Source: Erysipelotrichaceae bacterium (GTDB lineage: Bacteria > Bacillota_I > Bacilli_A > Erysipelotrichales > Erysipelotrichaceae). From it: DNA of 64,000 bases. Positions 43,540 to 52,482 of this stretch are shown piece by piece. The number at the start of each line of letters is the position of its first letter. Positions within the stretch are counted from its first letter, which is position 1. The notes beneath the pieces are model-generated. The model was not told where the DNA came from and made no database searches. It was given only the letters and a program-made list of their open reading frames with translations. The stretch is from NCBI GenBank assembly GCA_017533785.1, contig JAFWII010000004.1:81071-145070 (forward strand). The letters run 5' to 3'. Position numbers and translations under genes: made by a program.

Positions 43540-43545
43540 ATTGTA
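43540..43545 (-). promoter_or_regulatory. -10 box of the glycerophosphodiesterase gene (leaderless)
   Basis: TACAAT on the minus strand, one mismatch from consensus. Seven bases further is 43533, the first base of the GTG start. No TG extension and only a poor -35 region, so this is weaker than the other leaderless promoters. Confidence 0.4.
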
Positions 43546-43563
43546 AGACCGCGAAAAAGAAAA

Positions 43564-43581
43564 AAGAAGATTTCTCTTCTT
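43564..43581 (-). terminator. Terminator after the zinc-ribbon gene pair
   Basis: A seven-pair stem AAGAAGA/TCTTCTT with a four-base loop; on the minus strand TTTTTCTTTTT follows. It separates the zinc-ribbon genes from the glycerophosphodiesterase promoter. Confidence 0.65.
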
Positions 43582-43665
43582 AATTTCCGTTTAACAAACT
43601 GTCAGCATTCTCTTCCGGAAACGACCCCGGAGGAGTCTGCTGTGAGAATCCGCTCTGATTTCGGT

Positions 43666-44214
43666 TCAGTCCAGAACGGAGGGATCATACAGCAGGATGG
43701 TGATCTCCTTTTCCTTATCCGGATAGATGCCGTAAACGCTGTAGGTGACGGAAGGATCTTTCTCCAGCACCGGTGTTTCATCAACAGCATAATCCTTCGT
43801 ATAGATCTCTTCATCATCCTTTCTGGCAGTCACTTTTATGCCTTCGGGCTTCCCCGGAAGATATACCGCAACATTCACGCTGTCCTTCTCGGTGAAAAGA
43901 TAATACTCATCTCTCTCCTGGTTATATCCAACCTTGTACTCAACGCTCTCCAAAGGCCGCATTTCACTGCCTTTGTTTGTTCCAGTAACGATCCCGACAA
44001 AGATCAGGGCCGCCAAAAAGAGGACCCTGAATACAGGATGGGACGTAATGGTTTCGAAAGTGATATAGCCTTTGGCTTGCTTCAGTTTATCCAGCTTTCC
44101 CCACACCGTACTGTCATATGCCGCCTGGCGCTCCTCATCCGAAAACGCGAATCCGCAGGAGGAACAGTATTTTGCTTTTAAAAGATTTTCTTTACCGCAG
44201 TGATTGCACTTCAT
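43666..44214 (-). CDS. Zinc-ribbon membrane protein of unknown function (first)
   Basis: 182 residues from ATG 44214, which has GTAGGAGGGC upstream. An N-terminal zinc ribbon (CNHCG...CSSCG, residues 3-22) is followed by a single membrane helix (VLFLAALIFVGIVTG, ~65-80). A soluble beta-rich domain comes after it (YLPGKPEGIKVTARKDDEEIY...), ending in a predicted strand-rich tail. Membership in the broad zinc-ribbon/membrane group is clear, but no function can be assigned. The upstream gene is of the same architecture and overlaps closely, suggesting a pair that works together at the membrane. Confidence 0.75.
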   Translation of the reverse strand: MKCNHCGKENLLKAKYCSSCGFAFSDEERQAAYDSTVWGKLDKLKQAKGYITFETITSHPVFRVLFLAALIFVGIVTGTNKGSEMRPLESVEYKVGYNQERDEYYLFTEKDSVNVAVYLPGKPEGIKVTARKDDEEIYTKDYAVDETPVLEKDPSVTYSVYGIYPDKEKEITILLYDPSVLD

Positions 44215-44224
44215 GTTGGCCCTC

Positions 44225-45025
44225 CTACTCAATGGGTTTGGTTTCCGCTATATACCATTCGCCGTCCATTTTTACCAGAACGAACAGGAAACGGTCGGTC
44301 CTGACTGCGGGAGCATCCCTGTCTCCGCTGTCTCTGTATATATTATCCACTTCGAGCTCGGCGATCGTAAAACCGTCTGCCTTCAGTGTCTTTCCGAGTT
44401 CCGTCGTAGGCTCATTCATCTGCAGCCAGTCGGATCCGTGCGTCTCGATAGAATGATAACTGACATCGACGAAATAGTAGGATGAGACAGGATATTTGTC
44501 ATAGGTCTTAGGGATATAGAAAGCTTCCGGCGGCGGCGGAGGACCGTCTTTGAACTTGGAGATCTGGACATCTTTTCGACCGTTATCCGTGATCGTGTAA
44601 TAGAATACGGAATCTGTGAATCCATGTGCCAGATCCGAGGCCGCGGAAGCATCTCCGGAATGCGATTCTCTCTCCTCTGTCTGCGCTGTCTGCTCCGTCT
44701 GAGCACTTGATACATCTGCAGGACGGGAAGAAGAATTCATTTTGCTGATGTAAGACGGAAGCTGCGGAGAGACGAGATTGATCCCCACCAGACCGATCAG
44801 CACGATCGACACGACCATGCCGTAAAGATGGGATATCAGCCAGTTTTTGATGATATTGAATAAGGTGTCATCCACCTTTTCTTTCAGCGATTCCTTTGTG
44901 TTTCTGTACAGATATTCCTTAAAAAGGTTTTCTTTGAGCGGGATCTCTTTCCTGCAGGCCGGACAGCATTTGTCACCGTCGGAAAGAGGAGACCCGCAAA
45001 AGATGCAAAAACGTTTCTCTTCCAT
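44225..45025 (-). CDS. Zinc-ribbon membrane protein of unknown function (second)
   Basis: 266 residues. The N-terminal zinc ribbon is CIFCGSPLSDGDKCCPAC (residues 7-24). A membrane helix (GMVVSIVLIGLVGINLV, ~69-85) is followed by a Ser/Thr/Gln-rich linker (~100-130). The outer domain has a mixed alpha/beta pattern ending VLVKMDGEWYIAETKPIE, which resembles DUF4878/SnoaL-like tails. GAAGGAAAG precedes the ATG. It is the first of two neighbouring genes with the same ribbon-helix-outer-domain layout. Confidence 0.75.
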   Translation of the reverse strand: MEEKRFCIFCGSPLSDGDKCCPACRKEIPLKENLFKEYLYRNTKESLKEKVDDTLFNIIKNWLISHLYGMVVSIVLIGLVGINLVSPQLPSYISKMNSSSRPADVSSAQTEQTAQTEERESHSGDASAASDLAHGFTDSVFYYTITDNGRKDVQISKFKDGPPPPPEAFYIPKTYDKYPVSSYYFVDVSYHSIETHGSDWLQMNEPTTELGKTLKADGFTIAELEVDNIYRDSGDRDAPAVRTDRFLFVLVKMDGEWYIAETKPIE

Positions 45026-45100
45026 AGACTTCTTTCCTTCTCAGCAAGATTTTATCAAACTCTTTTCCCTTACAGCAATATCACAAAGCTCACATAAAGG

Positions 45101-45137
45101 AAAAGCGTTCCCTGCCGGCCGGCGGCGGAGAACGCTT
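45101..45137 (-). terminator. Terminator after ileS
   Basis: An eight-pair stem AAGCGTTC/GAACGCTT enclosing a GC-rich inner palindrome, followed on the minus strand by TTCCTTT, about 25 bases after the ileS stop. Confidence 0.7.
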
Positions 45138-45162
45138 GTCTGTTGATGTTTGCGTTTAGCGA

Positions 45163-47895
45163 TTACTGAAGAATGACATTCTCTACGCGGAGAACGCGCT
45201 GGCAGCGGGTGCACAGGCCTTCTTCGTGGTCGCTCCTGGTAACGTTCCAGCAGCGCGGGCAGGTCTTGCCTTCCGCCTTGAGGACTTCCGCCTTGAGCTC
45301 GCCGCTTCCGCCGAAACGGAATGCGGATACCTGCAGCCACTGGTGGATATTCTCGCCGAAGAGTTTCTCGAGCAGAGCCTTATCCTCATCCGCGCAGGTC
45401 AGTACGACTTCCGCTTCCAGGTTCTTGCCGATGAACTTCTCCTGACGCGCATCTTCGAGAGCCTTTAAGATCGTGCTGCGGATCTCGTTTGCACGGGCAA
45501 ATTCCTCATTGAGGGCATCCGCATCGGCATTCTTCGTCAGCTTCGGGAAGTGTGTGTAATGGACACAGGCAGCTTCATCGTTGTTGAAGTGCTGCCATAC
45601 TTCATCGGTCGTGTATGCAAGGACCGGCGCCCACAGACGGACCAGCTGGTCAACGCAGGCGTAGATGACAGACTGAACGCTGCGGCGTCTCTGTGAGTTC
45701 TTTTCTTCGATGTAGAGGATATCCTTTGCGAAATCCAGATAATAGGACGAAAGATCGACGCTCATGAAGTTCGCAAGCGTATTGCAGACGCTGATGAAGT
45801 CGTAGTTGTTGTAGGACTGCTGGACCTTCTCGTTGACTTCGTTGAGCTTGTTGACGAAGTAGCGGTCGATCGCCGGCATATCCTCATAAGCGACCATATC
45901 CTTCTTCGGATCGAAGTCATCTGCCGCGATATTACCCAGCATGTAACGGAAGGTATTGCGGACCTTGCGGTACATATCGGAAGTCTGTCCGAGCAGGACG
46001 TCACCGATACGCATATCGGCCTTGAAGTCGACCGTGCCGGCCCACAGACGCAGAACGTCAGCGCCGTATTTGGCGATGACATCGAGCGGGTTGACGATAT
46101 TGCCGACGGACTTGGACATCTTTTCGCCCTTGGAGTCGCAGACATAGCCGTGAGACAGAACGGATTTATACGGAGCGGTGCCGTTGTTGGCAACGGAAAC
46201 GATCAGTGAGGAGTTGAACCAGCCGCGGTACTGGTCGGAACCTTCGAAGTAAAGGTCGCACGGATACTCATAGCCTCTGGCGATCAGCTCGTTCCAGGAA
46301 GAACCGGAGTCGAACCAGACGTCCATGATATCCTTTTCCTTTGTGAAGAGACCGTTCGGGGAATGCTCGTTAGTGTAGCCTTCCGGCAGCAGGTCTTTCG
46401 CTTCTCTTTCGAACCAGACGTTGGAACCGTACTGGCCGAAGAGATCGGCGATATGCTCAAAGACTTCCGCTTCGATGATCGGGGTCTTGTCTTCACAGTA
46501 GATGATCGGGATCGGGACGCCCCACAGACGCTGACGGGAGATACACCAGTCCTCACGATCGCGGATCATGTTGCCCAGACGGACTTCGCCCCATTCGTTC
46601 AGCCAGTTGACTTTATGGACAGCTTCCAGGAGCTCGCTCTTGATCTTGTCGATCGAAGCGAACCACTGGACGGTCGCACGGAAGAAGACCGGCTTCTTTA
46701 AACGGTCGTCATGCGGATAGGAGTGAACGACATCTTCGGTCGCCAGCAGGGAACCGCAGTCACGCAGCATTTCGATGACCTTCTTGGAGCAGTCGTCGAT
46801 GAACAGGCCGGCGAGTTCCGGACCGCATTCCTCGGTCATGCAGCCCTTCTCATCGACGGAGTTGAAGACCGGGATGCCGTAGCGCTGGCAGGTGTTGAAG
46901 TCGTCGAGACCATGACCGGAAGAAGTATGGACACACCCGGTACCGTCGCCTTCAACAACGTAATTGGCGAGGCAGACGAGACTTGTACGGTCATAGAGCG
47001 GATGCTTGACGGTGATGCCTTCGAGCTCTCTGCCCTTGAAGGTGCGTAAAACGCCCTGATTCTCAAGACCGAATTCACCGAGCAGTTTTTCGGTGAGGGA
47101 TTCCAGGAAGATGAGCTTGCCCTTCTCTGTCTGTACTTCCGCATAGACGAGATCCGGTCCCAGGGTGATTGCCTGGTCGCTCGGGATGGTCCACGGCGTC
47201 GTCGTCCAGATGACGAACGCGTCGCTCGGATCTAAAACGCCCTTGCCGTCGACGACGTCGAACTTCGCGTATAGCGTAGTATCTTTCTTGTCGTAGTATA
47301 CGATCTCGGAGTCCGCGATCGCGGTCTCGTTGTACGGAGACCAGTAGATCGGTTTCAGACCCTGGAAGATCAAGCCGCGCAGCGCCATCTTGGCGAAGCT
47401 GCGGATCTGACGGGCTTCGAATTCCTTGTTTAAAGTGATATAGGGATGTGCAAAGTCGGCAGCCTGTCCCAGACGCTTTTCAGTCGCCATCTGGATCTCG
47501 ATCTGCTTGTGGGCATATTCTTCGCACTTTTTGCGGAATTCAGCCGGTGTCAGTTTCTTGCGGTCAACGCCGAGTTTCTGGATCGCGTTTTCGATCGGCA
47601 GACCGTGTGTATCCCAGCCCGGGAAGAACGGGGAGTAGTACCCTTCCATTCCCTTGGAACGAACGATGATATCCTTGATGATACGGTTCATCGCCGTACC
47701 GGCATGCAGGTTATTGTTGGCATATGGCGGACCGTCATGGAGGATGAACGGCTCATTCCCGAGGTTCTTCTCGGTGATCTTTGTATAATGGTCGTCCTTC
47801 TCCCATCTTTCCAGGATCAAAGGTTCCTTCTTCGGAAGGTTGCCTCTCATCTCAAAGTCGGTCTTCGGCATATGAAGCGTGTTTTTATAGTCCAT
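45163..47895 (-). CDS. ileS: Isoleucine-tRNA ligase
   Basis: 910 residues, the usual size for bacterial-type IleS. HIGH-type motif is DGPPYANNNLHAGTA, the editing domain follows, WCISRQRWGVPIP-like (WCISRQRLWGVPIPII) is at ~450, and KMSKS is in GEKMSKSVGNIVNP. A C-terminal zinc-binding tail with CPRCWN...CTRC (ends EEGLCTRCQRVL) is present, as in bacterial type 1 enzymes. AGGGAGAAGG precedes the ATG. It is regulated by the T-box leader upstream. No features of mupirocin-resistant (eukaryote-like) IleS were noted. Confidence 0.97.
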   Translation of the reverse strand: MDYKNTLHMPKTDFEMRGNLPKKEPLILERWEKDDHYTKITEKNLGNEPFILHDGPPYANNNLHAGTAMNRIIKDIIVRSKGMEGYYSPFFPGWDTHGLPIENAIQKLGVDRKKLTPAEFRKKCEEYAHKQIEIQMATEKRLGQAADFAHPYITLNKEFEARQIRSFAKMALRGLIFQGLKPIYWSPYNETAIADSEIVYYDKKDTTLYAKFDVVDGKGVLDPSDAFVIWTTTPWTIPSDQAITLGPDLVYAEVQTEKGKLIFLESLTEKLLGEFGLENQGVLRTFKGRELEGITVKHPLYDRTSLVCLANYVVEGDGTGCVHTSSGHGLDDFNTCQRYGIPVFNSVDEKGCMTEECGPELAGLFIDDCSKKVIEMLRDCGSLLATEDVVHSYPHDDRLKKPVFFRATVQWFASIDKIKSELLEAVHKVNWLNEWGEVRLGNMIRDREDWCISRQRLWGVPIPIIYCEDKTPIIEAEVFEHIADLFGQYGSNVWFEREAKDLLPEGYTNEHSPNGLFTKEKDIMDVWFDSGSSWNELIARGYEYPCDLYFEGSDQYRGWFNSSLIVSVANNGTAPYKSVLSHGYVCDSKGEKMSKSVGNIVNPLDVIAKYGADVLRLWAGTVDFKADMRIGDVLLGQTSDMYRKVRNTFRYMLGNIAADDFDPKKDMVAYEDMPAIDRYFVNKLNEVNEKVQQSYNNYDFISVCNTLANFMSVDLSSYYLDFAKDILYIEEKNSQRRRSVQSVIYACVDQLVRLWAPVLAYTTDEVWQHFNNDEAACVHYTHFPKLTKNADADALNEEFARANEIRSTILKALEDARQEKFIGKNLEAEVVLTCADEDKALLEKLFGENIHQWLQVSAFRFGGSGELKAEVLKAEGKTCPRCWNVTRSDHEEGLCTRCQRVLRVENVILQ

Positions 47896-47913
47896 ACTGA
47901 TCCTTCTCCCTTC

Positions 47914-48112
47914 AAAAAAGGTGGAACAAAGGTCGCAAAGCGCGAGGTCCCACCTTTTCTTATTACTCTTGCTCGTAACGTGAGTTCACGACAGACACTC
48001 ATCGCATCTGTGACTCCCGAGTGATGTCTGCTGCTGCTTCCCTGCCGGTTTGCACCAACCACCGGCTCTCTACGCGTTCGTCAGCGCAGCGCGTCTCGTT
48101 CCTAGTCTTTGT
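47914..48112 (-). promoter_or_regulatory. T-box riboswitch leader of ileS
   Basis: On the minus strand the leader has the stem I apical elements AGAGAGCCGGTGGTTGGTG followed by the matching arm, a candidate ATC specifier in GACATCACT (48023-48025), and the T-box-like AAGGTGGGACCTCGCG (47941-47956). The terminator pairs this with GCGACCTTTGTTCCACC and ends in T's. The T-box copy has an extra base compared with the usual GGTGGNACCGCG. It precedes the ileS start by about 20 bases. Confidence 0.85.
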
Positions 48113-48126
48113 TGATTAATCGCTGT

Positions 48127-48516
48127 TTAGTCGTTGAAAGAGATCTCACCGCTTACCGGCATGGAGCGCGGAGCGCATAAGATGACGTTTTCGCCGATCT
48201 TCTTGATGGAGCCGTCAACACCGAAGACGACACCGGACAGGAAGTCGATGATACGCTGTCTGTATTCGTTCGGCATACGGTGCAGGTTGACTGCACAGGC
48301 TCTCTTCTGTTTGATATGGAAACCGATCTCTTCTGCTTCGTCGAAGTTGCGCGGTTCAAATAAAACGATGTTGCTGTTGGCAGCGATCTTGCTGGCGCCT
48401 TCGACCTGCGGCTTTTCGTAACGGCTGAGTGATTTTGATTCTTCTTCAGTAAGTTCCAGTTCTTCTTCAGATTCTACCGGAGCGATGAAGTCTTTTAATT
48501 TTTTACCAATACCCAT
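48127..48516 (-). CDS. sepF: Cell division protein SepF
   Basis: 129 residues. The N-terminal membrane-binding helix (MGIGKKLKDFIAPV) and the C-terminal SepF fold (IVLFEPRNFDEAEEIGFHIKQKRACAVNLHRMP, FLSGVVFGVDGSIKKIGENVILCAP) are both complete. SepF binds FtsZ and anchors the Z-ring. AAAGGGG precedes the ATG, and a TGTTAGAAT extended -10 lies about 20 bases further up. It is usually in the ylm operon near divIVA/ileS; here ileS follows it directly. Confidence 0.95.
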   Translation of the reverse strand: MGIGKKLKDFIAPVESEEELELTEEESKSLSRYEKPQVEGASKIAANSNIVLFEPRNFDEAEEIGFHIKQKRACAVNLHRMPNEYRQRIIDFLSGVVFGVDGSIKKIGENVILCAPRSMPVSGEISFND

Positions 48517-48559
48517 AATTACACCCCTTTATTGAATTATTCTAACACACTTTTTCGGT

Positions 48560-49366
48560 TTACACATTATTAATCGGTTTTATCAGTCCGTGACGGACGA
48601 GCGCGTGGTAGAAACCGTCGTCGAGCACGTCCTCGCAGACTTCCTCGCACAGTTCCTTGATCTCCGGGAAGGCATTGCCCATGGCGATCGGATGGCCGAC
48701 AGCCGTCATCATCTCAAGATCGTTGAGCCCGTCGCCGAAGGCATAGGCTTCTTCCCTGTCGATCCCGACCTTTTCCAGAAGCTCGCGGATACCGCTGCCC
48801 TTGTTGACGCCGAGCGGATTGAGATCCAGTGAGGTAAAACCGTGATGCTGGCGGGAATCGAAGTAGTCCTTGAATTCTTCCGTCGCCTTTTCGACCAGTT
48901 CCTGGCTCTCCATGGCGATCATCGCCGCCGTGATCGGCTCCTGAAAGACAAAGGGTTCGTAGCGGTAGATCTTTCGGGCGAAATCCCAGTTGTCGTTGAA
49001 ACGCGCGTGCAGCGGATGATGCTCGCCGTTGGTATAAACGTTGTTGTGCGTCTCAAAATAGTAGACCGCGTCGTTTTCCCTGCAGAAATCCATGACGGCC
49101 TGCAGAGGCTCTCTTCCGATCGGATGATCGAACAGCACCCTGTCCCCTTCAAAGGCATAGGAGCCGTTGGAGAGAAGACAGCCGCTCACCGGAAGATCAC
49201 GGATATCCTGCGGCAGCAGGGCCCATGCCCGTCCCGAAGCCAGAAACAGCAGATGTTCCTTCAGCAGTTCGGAAAACGCGTAGCGCACCTTGTCGGAGAC
49301 ATAGTGCATCCCGCGGGGATGGTCCACGATCGTGCCGTCGATATCGCAGAAGATGATCTTCTTCAT
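48560..49366 (-). CDS. Cof-type HAD-IIB sugar/phosphate phosphatase
   Basis: 268 residues. Motif I is FCDIDGTIVD, the C2 cap type is Cof/YkrA-like, and GDGLNDLEMMTAVGHPIAMGNA is motif IV with the following conserved loop. Substrates of this subfamily are small phosphorylated sugars or cofactors; none can be assigned. The start overlaps the PPi-PFK stop as TAATG, and no ribosome site is visible, so translation is probably coupled to it. Confidence 0.9.
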   Translation of the reverse strand: MKKIIFCDIDGTIVDHPRGMHYVSDKVRYAFSELLKEHLLFLASGRAWALLPQDIRDLPVSGCLLSNGSYAFEGDRVLFDHPIGREPLQAVMDFCRENDAVYYFETHNNVYTNGEHHPLHARFNDNWDFARKIYRYEPFVFQEPITAAMIAMESQELVEKATEEFKDYFDSRQHHGFTSLDLNPLGVNKGSGIRELLEKVGIDREEAYAFGDGLNDLEMMTAVGHPIAMGNAFPEIKELCEEVCEDVLDDGFYHALVRHGLIKPINNV

Positions 49367-50571
49367 TAACGCATGTAGTAAGGCTTGACGTAAGCCGGCA
49401 GACCGTTCTCCATGAGGATGGTCGGCGTTCCGGCGATCAGCGGACGCAGATAGTTCTTTGCTTCCTCACTGATACCGCGGTAGTTGTCGAGGATCCATTC
49501 CTTCGGGAAGGATTTGACATAGTTCGCAACTTCGGATGCATCGACTGCACCGAATTCGACATCATAGTATTCACCCGGCTTGCGTGTGACCATGACCATC
49601 TTGCCGGTGAACTTGCCGTCGCAGGAGCGCATATGCGCGGACATGCCGAGACGGTAGGATTCTTCGACGTCAACTAAAGACTGAGTCAGCGCGAAAGCTC
49701 TCTGGGCAGTGGAAAGATCCTGGACCTTGCAGCGTTCCGCTGTCTTGGTGGAGAGGATCAGTTCCTTTAAGGCATTGCCGGCACCGCCGAGGATCGCATG
49801 GCCGAAGCCGTCGTTCTGGGCGTTCTTGGCAGCCAGGTAAGTACCATCAGCGTACTTGACGCCTTCGGATACGACGATGTAGCACTTGTTGGTCTTTTCA
49901 ACGATCTCCTTGACCTGAGCCAGGAAAGCTTCCTCGTTGAATTCATCTTCCGGAAGAACGAGCAGGTCGACATGCTCGCTTAAGCAGGCGCTGGCAGCCA
50001 GCCAGCCTGCGTCACGTCCCATGGTTTCGAGAATGAAGACTTCCTGTCTGGTGTAGACATTGTAGTCGAGCCAGGTCTGCAGTGCGGTGGAAGCGATGAA
50101 CTTCGCGGCGCTGGCGAAACCAGGGCAGTGATCGGTATGCATCAGATCGTTGTCAACGGTCTTCGGGCAGCCGACGAAACGGTGGTTGGTGATGCCGTTC
50201 TTGACGGCGTATTCGCTTAAGGCTGCGACGGTATCCATGGAGTCGTTGCCGCCGGTGTAGAACATCGTCTCGATGTCATACTTGTCGAGAACTTCGATGA
50301 GTTTCTTGAAATCAGCGACGTTGTCGCGTTTGAGTTTATAACGGCAGGAACCGAGCGCGCTGGCCGGTGTCTGCTTCAGGATGCGGTTTTCTTCTTCGCT
50401 CATGTTGGTCAGATCGACGAACTTCTCCTGCAGGATGCCTTCGATGCCGTGCAGACCGCCGTATACGTGGTCATAGTACGGATTCAGCTGGTTAGCCTTG
50501 ACGAGACCTGCGACAGTTGCATTGATGACTGCGGTCGGACCGCCTGACTGAGCAATGATACAATTGGACAT
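49366..50571 (-). CDS. pfp: Pyrophosphate-dependent 6-phosphofructokinase
   Basis: 401 residues. The active-site motifs are AQSGGPTAVINATVAG at the N-terminus, GGNDSMDTVAALS and CPKTVDNDL. GGND in place of the ATP enzyme's GGDGS region points to the PPi-dependent class. It makes fructose-1,6-bisphosphate in glycolysis, reversibly. GAGGAAGATAAA precedes the ATG, and TGCTAGAAT lies about 25 bases upstream. The HAD phosphatase gene is directly coupled downstream. Confidence 0.93.
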   Translation of the reverse strand: MSNCIIAQSGGPTAVINATVAGLVKANQLNPYYDHVYGGLHGIEGILQEKFVDLTNMSEEENRILKQTPASALGSCRYKLKRDNVADFKKLIEVLDKYDIETMFYTGGNDSMDTVAALSEYAVKNGITNHRFVGCPKTVDNDLMHTDHCPGFASAAKFIASTALQTWLDYNVYTRQEVFILETMGRDAGWLAASACLSEHVDLLVLPEDEFNEEAFLAQVKEIVEKTNKCYIVVSEGVKYADGTYLAAKNAQNDGFGHAILGGAGNALKELILSTKTAERCKVQDLSTAQRAFALTQSLVDVEESYRLGMSAHMRSCDGKFTGKMVMVTRKPGEYYDVEFGAVDASEVANYVKSFPKEWILDNYRGISEEAKNYLRPLIAGTPTILMENGLPAYVKPYYMR

Positions 50572-50607
50572 TTTATCTTCCTCACTTTCCTCAATATTCT
50601 AGCATAC

Positions 50608-52482
50608 TTACTGCTTCTTTTTCAGTTCTTCTTCCTCCAGCGCGGCTTCCCATTCCTCCATCTTGTGATGGATGCGGTTGTGGACGTCGTCGATCAGCTG
50701 ATCGAGCTCCTGCATCTTCTGCGCGCTGTGGTAGTATTCGGGATCGAAGCGGAGCTCACGCTTGGCTTCGAGCTCATCCTCGAGCTCCTGGATCTCGGCT
50801 TCGATCTTCTTCAGATTGTACTTGGTCTTCTGTTTGACCGCCTTCTTTACCGGTTCCTCCGTCTTCGCTTCGGTTTTGGTCTCTTCCGGTTCCGGTCTCC
50901 GGTCGATGTAGTCCTTATAGCCGTCGGGATAGTATTCCGTCCCGTTCTTGGTGATGACGATACAGGAGTTGGCGATCTTTTTGATGAAGTAGCGGTCGTG
51001 CGATACGAACAGGACCGTCCCCTCGTAATCCTCCAGCGCCGTTTCCAGCGCTTCTTTGGAGTAGATGTCCAGGTGGTTGGTCGGTTCGTCGAGGATCAGG
51101 AAATTCGCTTCCTCCAGCATCAGCTTGGCCAGCGCCAGACGAACTTTCTCGCCGCCGGAAAGGACGGCGACTTCCTTGAATACCTCATCCGCCGAGAACA
51201 GGAATGCCCCGAGAACGGAGCGGATCGATTCCTTGTCCATCATCGGATAGTCGTCCCAGATCTCCTGAAGCACGGTCTTTTCCGGATGGAAGCGGTTGAG
51301 GTTCTGCTCGAAGTAGGCATACTGGATCTGATGACCGAACAGCGAGTAGCCTCCTAAAGGCGGATACTGTCCGACGATCGTTTTCAGCAGCGTGGATTTA
51401 CCGGTGCCGTTGTCGCCCATGACGCAGATGCGGTCGCCCCGGCGGATCTTCATGTTGACTTCTCCCAGCGGATGATCCTGATCGTAGCCGAAGACGTATT
51501 TGTCTAACTGCAGGACGTCCTTGCCGCCCGGATAGCGGCAGCGGAACTTCGCCCGGAAGGTCTTGGTGTCCGCTTTTTTGGGGTCAGCGATCTTCTCCAT
51601 CCGCTCGAGATACTTGATCTTGGACTGGGCGAAACTCGCCTTGTTTTTCTTGTAGCGGAACTTCTCGATCAGTTCCGTCAGACGCTTGATATCCTTCTGC
51701 TGACGCTTGTAGGCATTCTCCTGGATCTCCAGATTCTTCTTCTTCTGTTCAACATAGGAAGAATAGTTTCCGGAGTACAGTCTCCCCTGCCCGTATTCGA
51801 TCTCATAGACCTTGGTCGCGGTCTTGTCGAGGAAGACACGGTCGTGGGAAACGATCAGCAACGCTTTCCGGTACTGGCGGAGATAGTCTTCCAGCCATTC
51901 GATCGTCGAGAGATCGAGGTGGTTGGTCGGTTCGTCCAGCAGCAGAAGGTCCGGCTTCTTTAAAAGAAGCCTGCCGAAGGCGATCTTGGTGCGCTCACCA
52001 CCGGAAAAAGACCCGACAAATCTGTCGAGGTCGCTTTCCCTGAAACCGAAACCGAACAGGATCGTCCGGATCTCTGTCTCATAGTCATAACCGCCTTTTA
52101 AACGGAAGCTTTCGAGAGCTTCCGTATATTCTTCGATCTTTTTGGGATCGTAGTTGTCGTTGAGTTTGCGCGACAGTTCGTTGAGCTGCCGCTCTTCATT
52201 GATCAGATCTGCGAAGACGTCATAGAATTCCTGACGCACGGTCCTGGTCTCATCCGGGAAAGCGTTCTGCGCGAGATACGCGATCTCTTTCCCCTTCGTC
52301 CGGAAAATATCTCCGCTGCTGAGCTCGTATTCCCCGGTGATGACTTTCAGGAGCGATGTCTTGCCGCATCCGTTCCGTCCGATCAGCGCCATGCGATCAT
52401 TTTCATTGATCACAAAGTCGAGATCTTCAAAGATATCATGCGTACCGAAGGACAGAGAGCCTTTCGATATGGTGACGATCAT
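50608..52482 (-). CDS. ABC-F family ATP-binding protein
   Basis: 624 residues with two ABC domains and no membrane part. The first Walker A is GRNGCGKTS, its signature SGGERTKIAFGRLL, and LLLDEPTNHLDLSTIEWLE. The second is GDNGTGKST, SGGEKVRLALAKL, FLILDEPTNHLDIYSKEALE. An inter-domain linker and a charged C-terminal coiled coil (KYNLKKIEAEIQELEDELEAK) are present. ABC-F proteins act on ribosomes, either in translation or antibiotic protection; the YdiF/YfmR-like layout fits a housekeeping member. The ATG overlaps the asnS stop. Confidence 0.92.
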   Translation of the reverse strand: MIVTISKGSLSFGTHDIFEDLDFVINENDRMALIGRNGCGKTSLLKVITGEYELSSGDIFRTKGKEIAYLAQNAFPDETRTVRQEFYDVFADLINEERQLNELSRKLNDNYDPKKIEEYTEALESFRLKGGYDYETEIRTILFGFGFRESDLDRFVGSFSGGERTKIAFGRLLLKKPDLLLLDEPTNHLDLSTIEWLEDYLRQYRKALLIVSHDRVFLDKTATKVYEIEYGQGRLYSGNYSSYVEQKKKNLEIQENAYKRQQKDIKRLTELIEKFRYKKNKASFAQSKIKYLERMEKIADPKKADTKTFRAKFRCRYPGGKDVLQLDKYVFGYDQDHPLGEVNMKIRRGDRICVMGDNGTGKSTLLKTIVGQYPPLGGYSLFGHQIQYAYFEQNLNRFHPEKTVLQEIWDDYPMMDKESIRSVLGAFLFSADEVFKEVAVLSGGEKVRLALAKLMLEEANFLILDEPTNHLDIYSKEALETALEDYEGTVLFVSHDRYFIKKIANSCIVITKNGTEYYPDGYKDYIDRRPEPEETKTEAKTEEPVKKAVKQKTKYNLKKIEAEIQELEDELEAKRELRFDPEYYHSAQKMQELDQLIDDVHNRIHHKMEEWEAALEEEELKKKQ

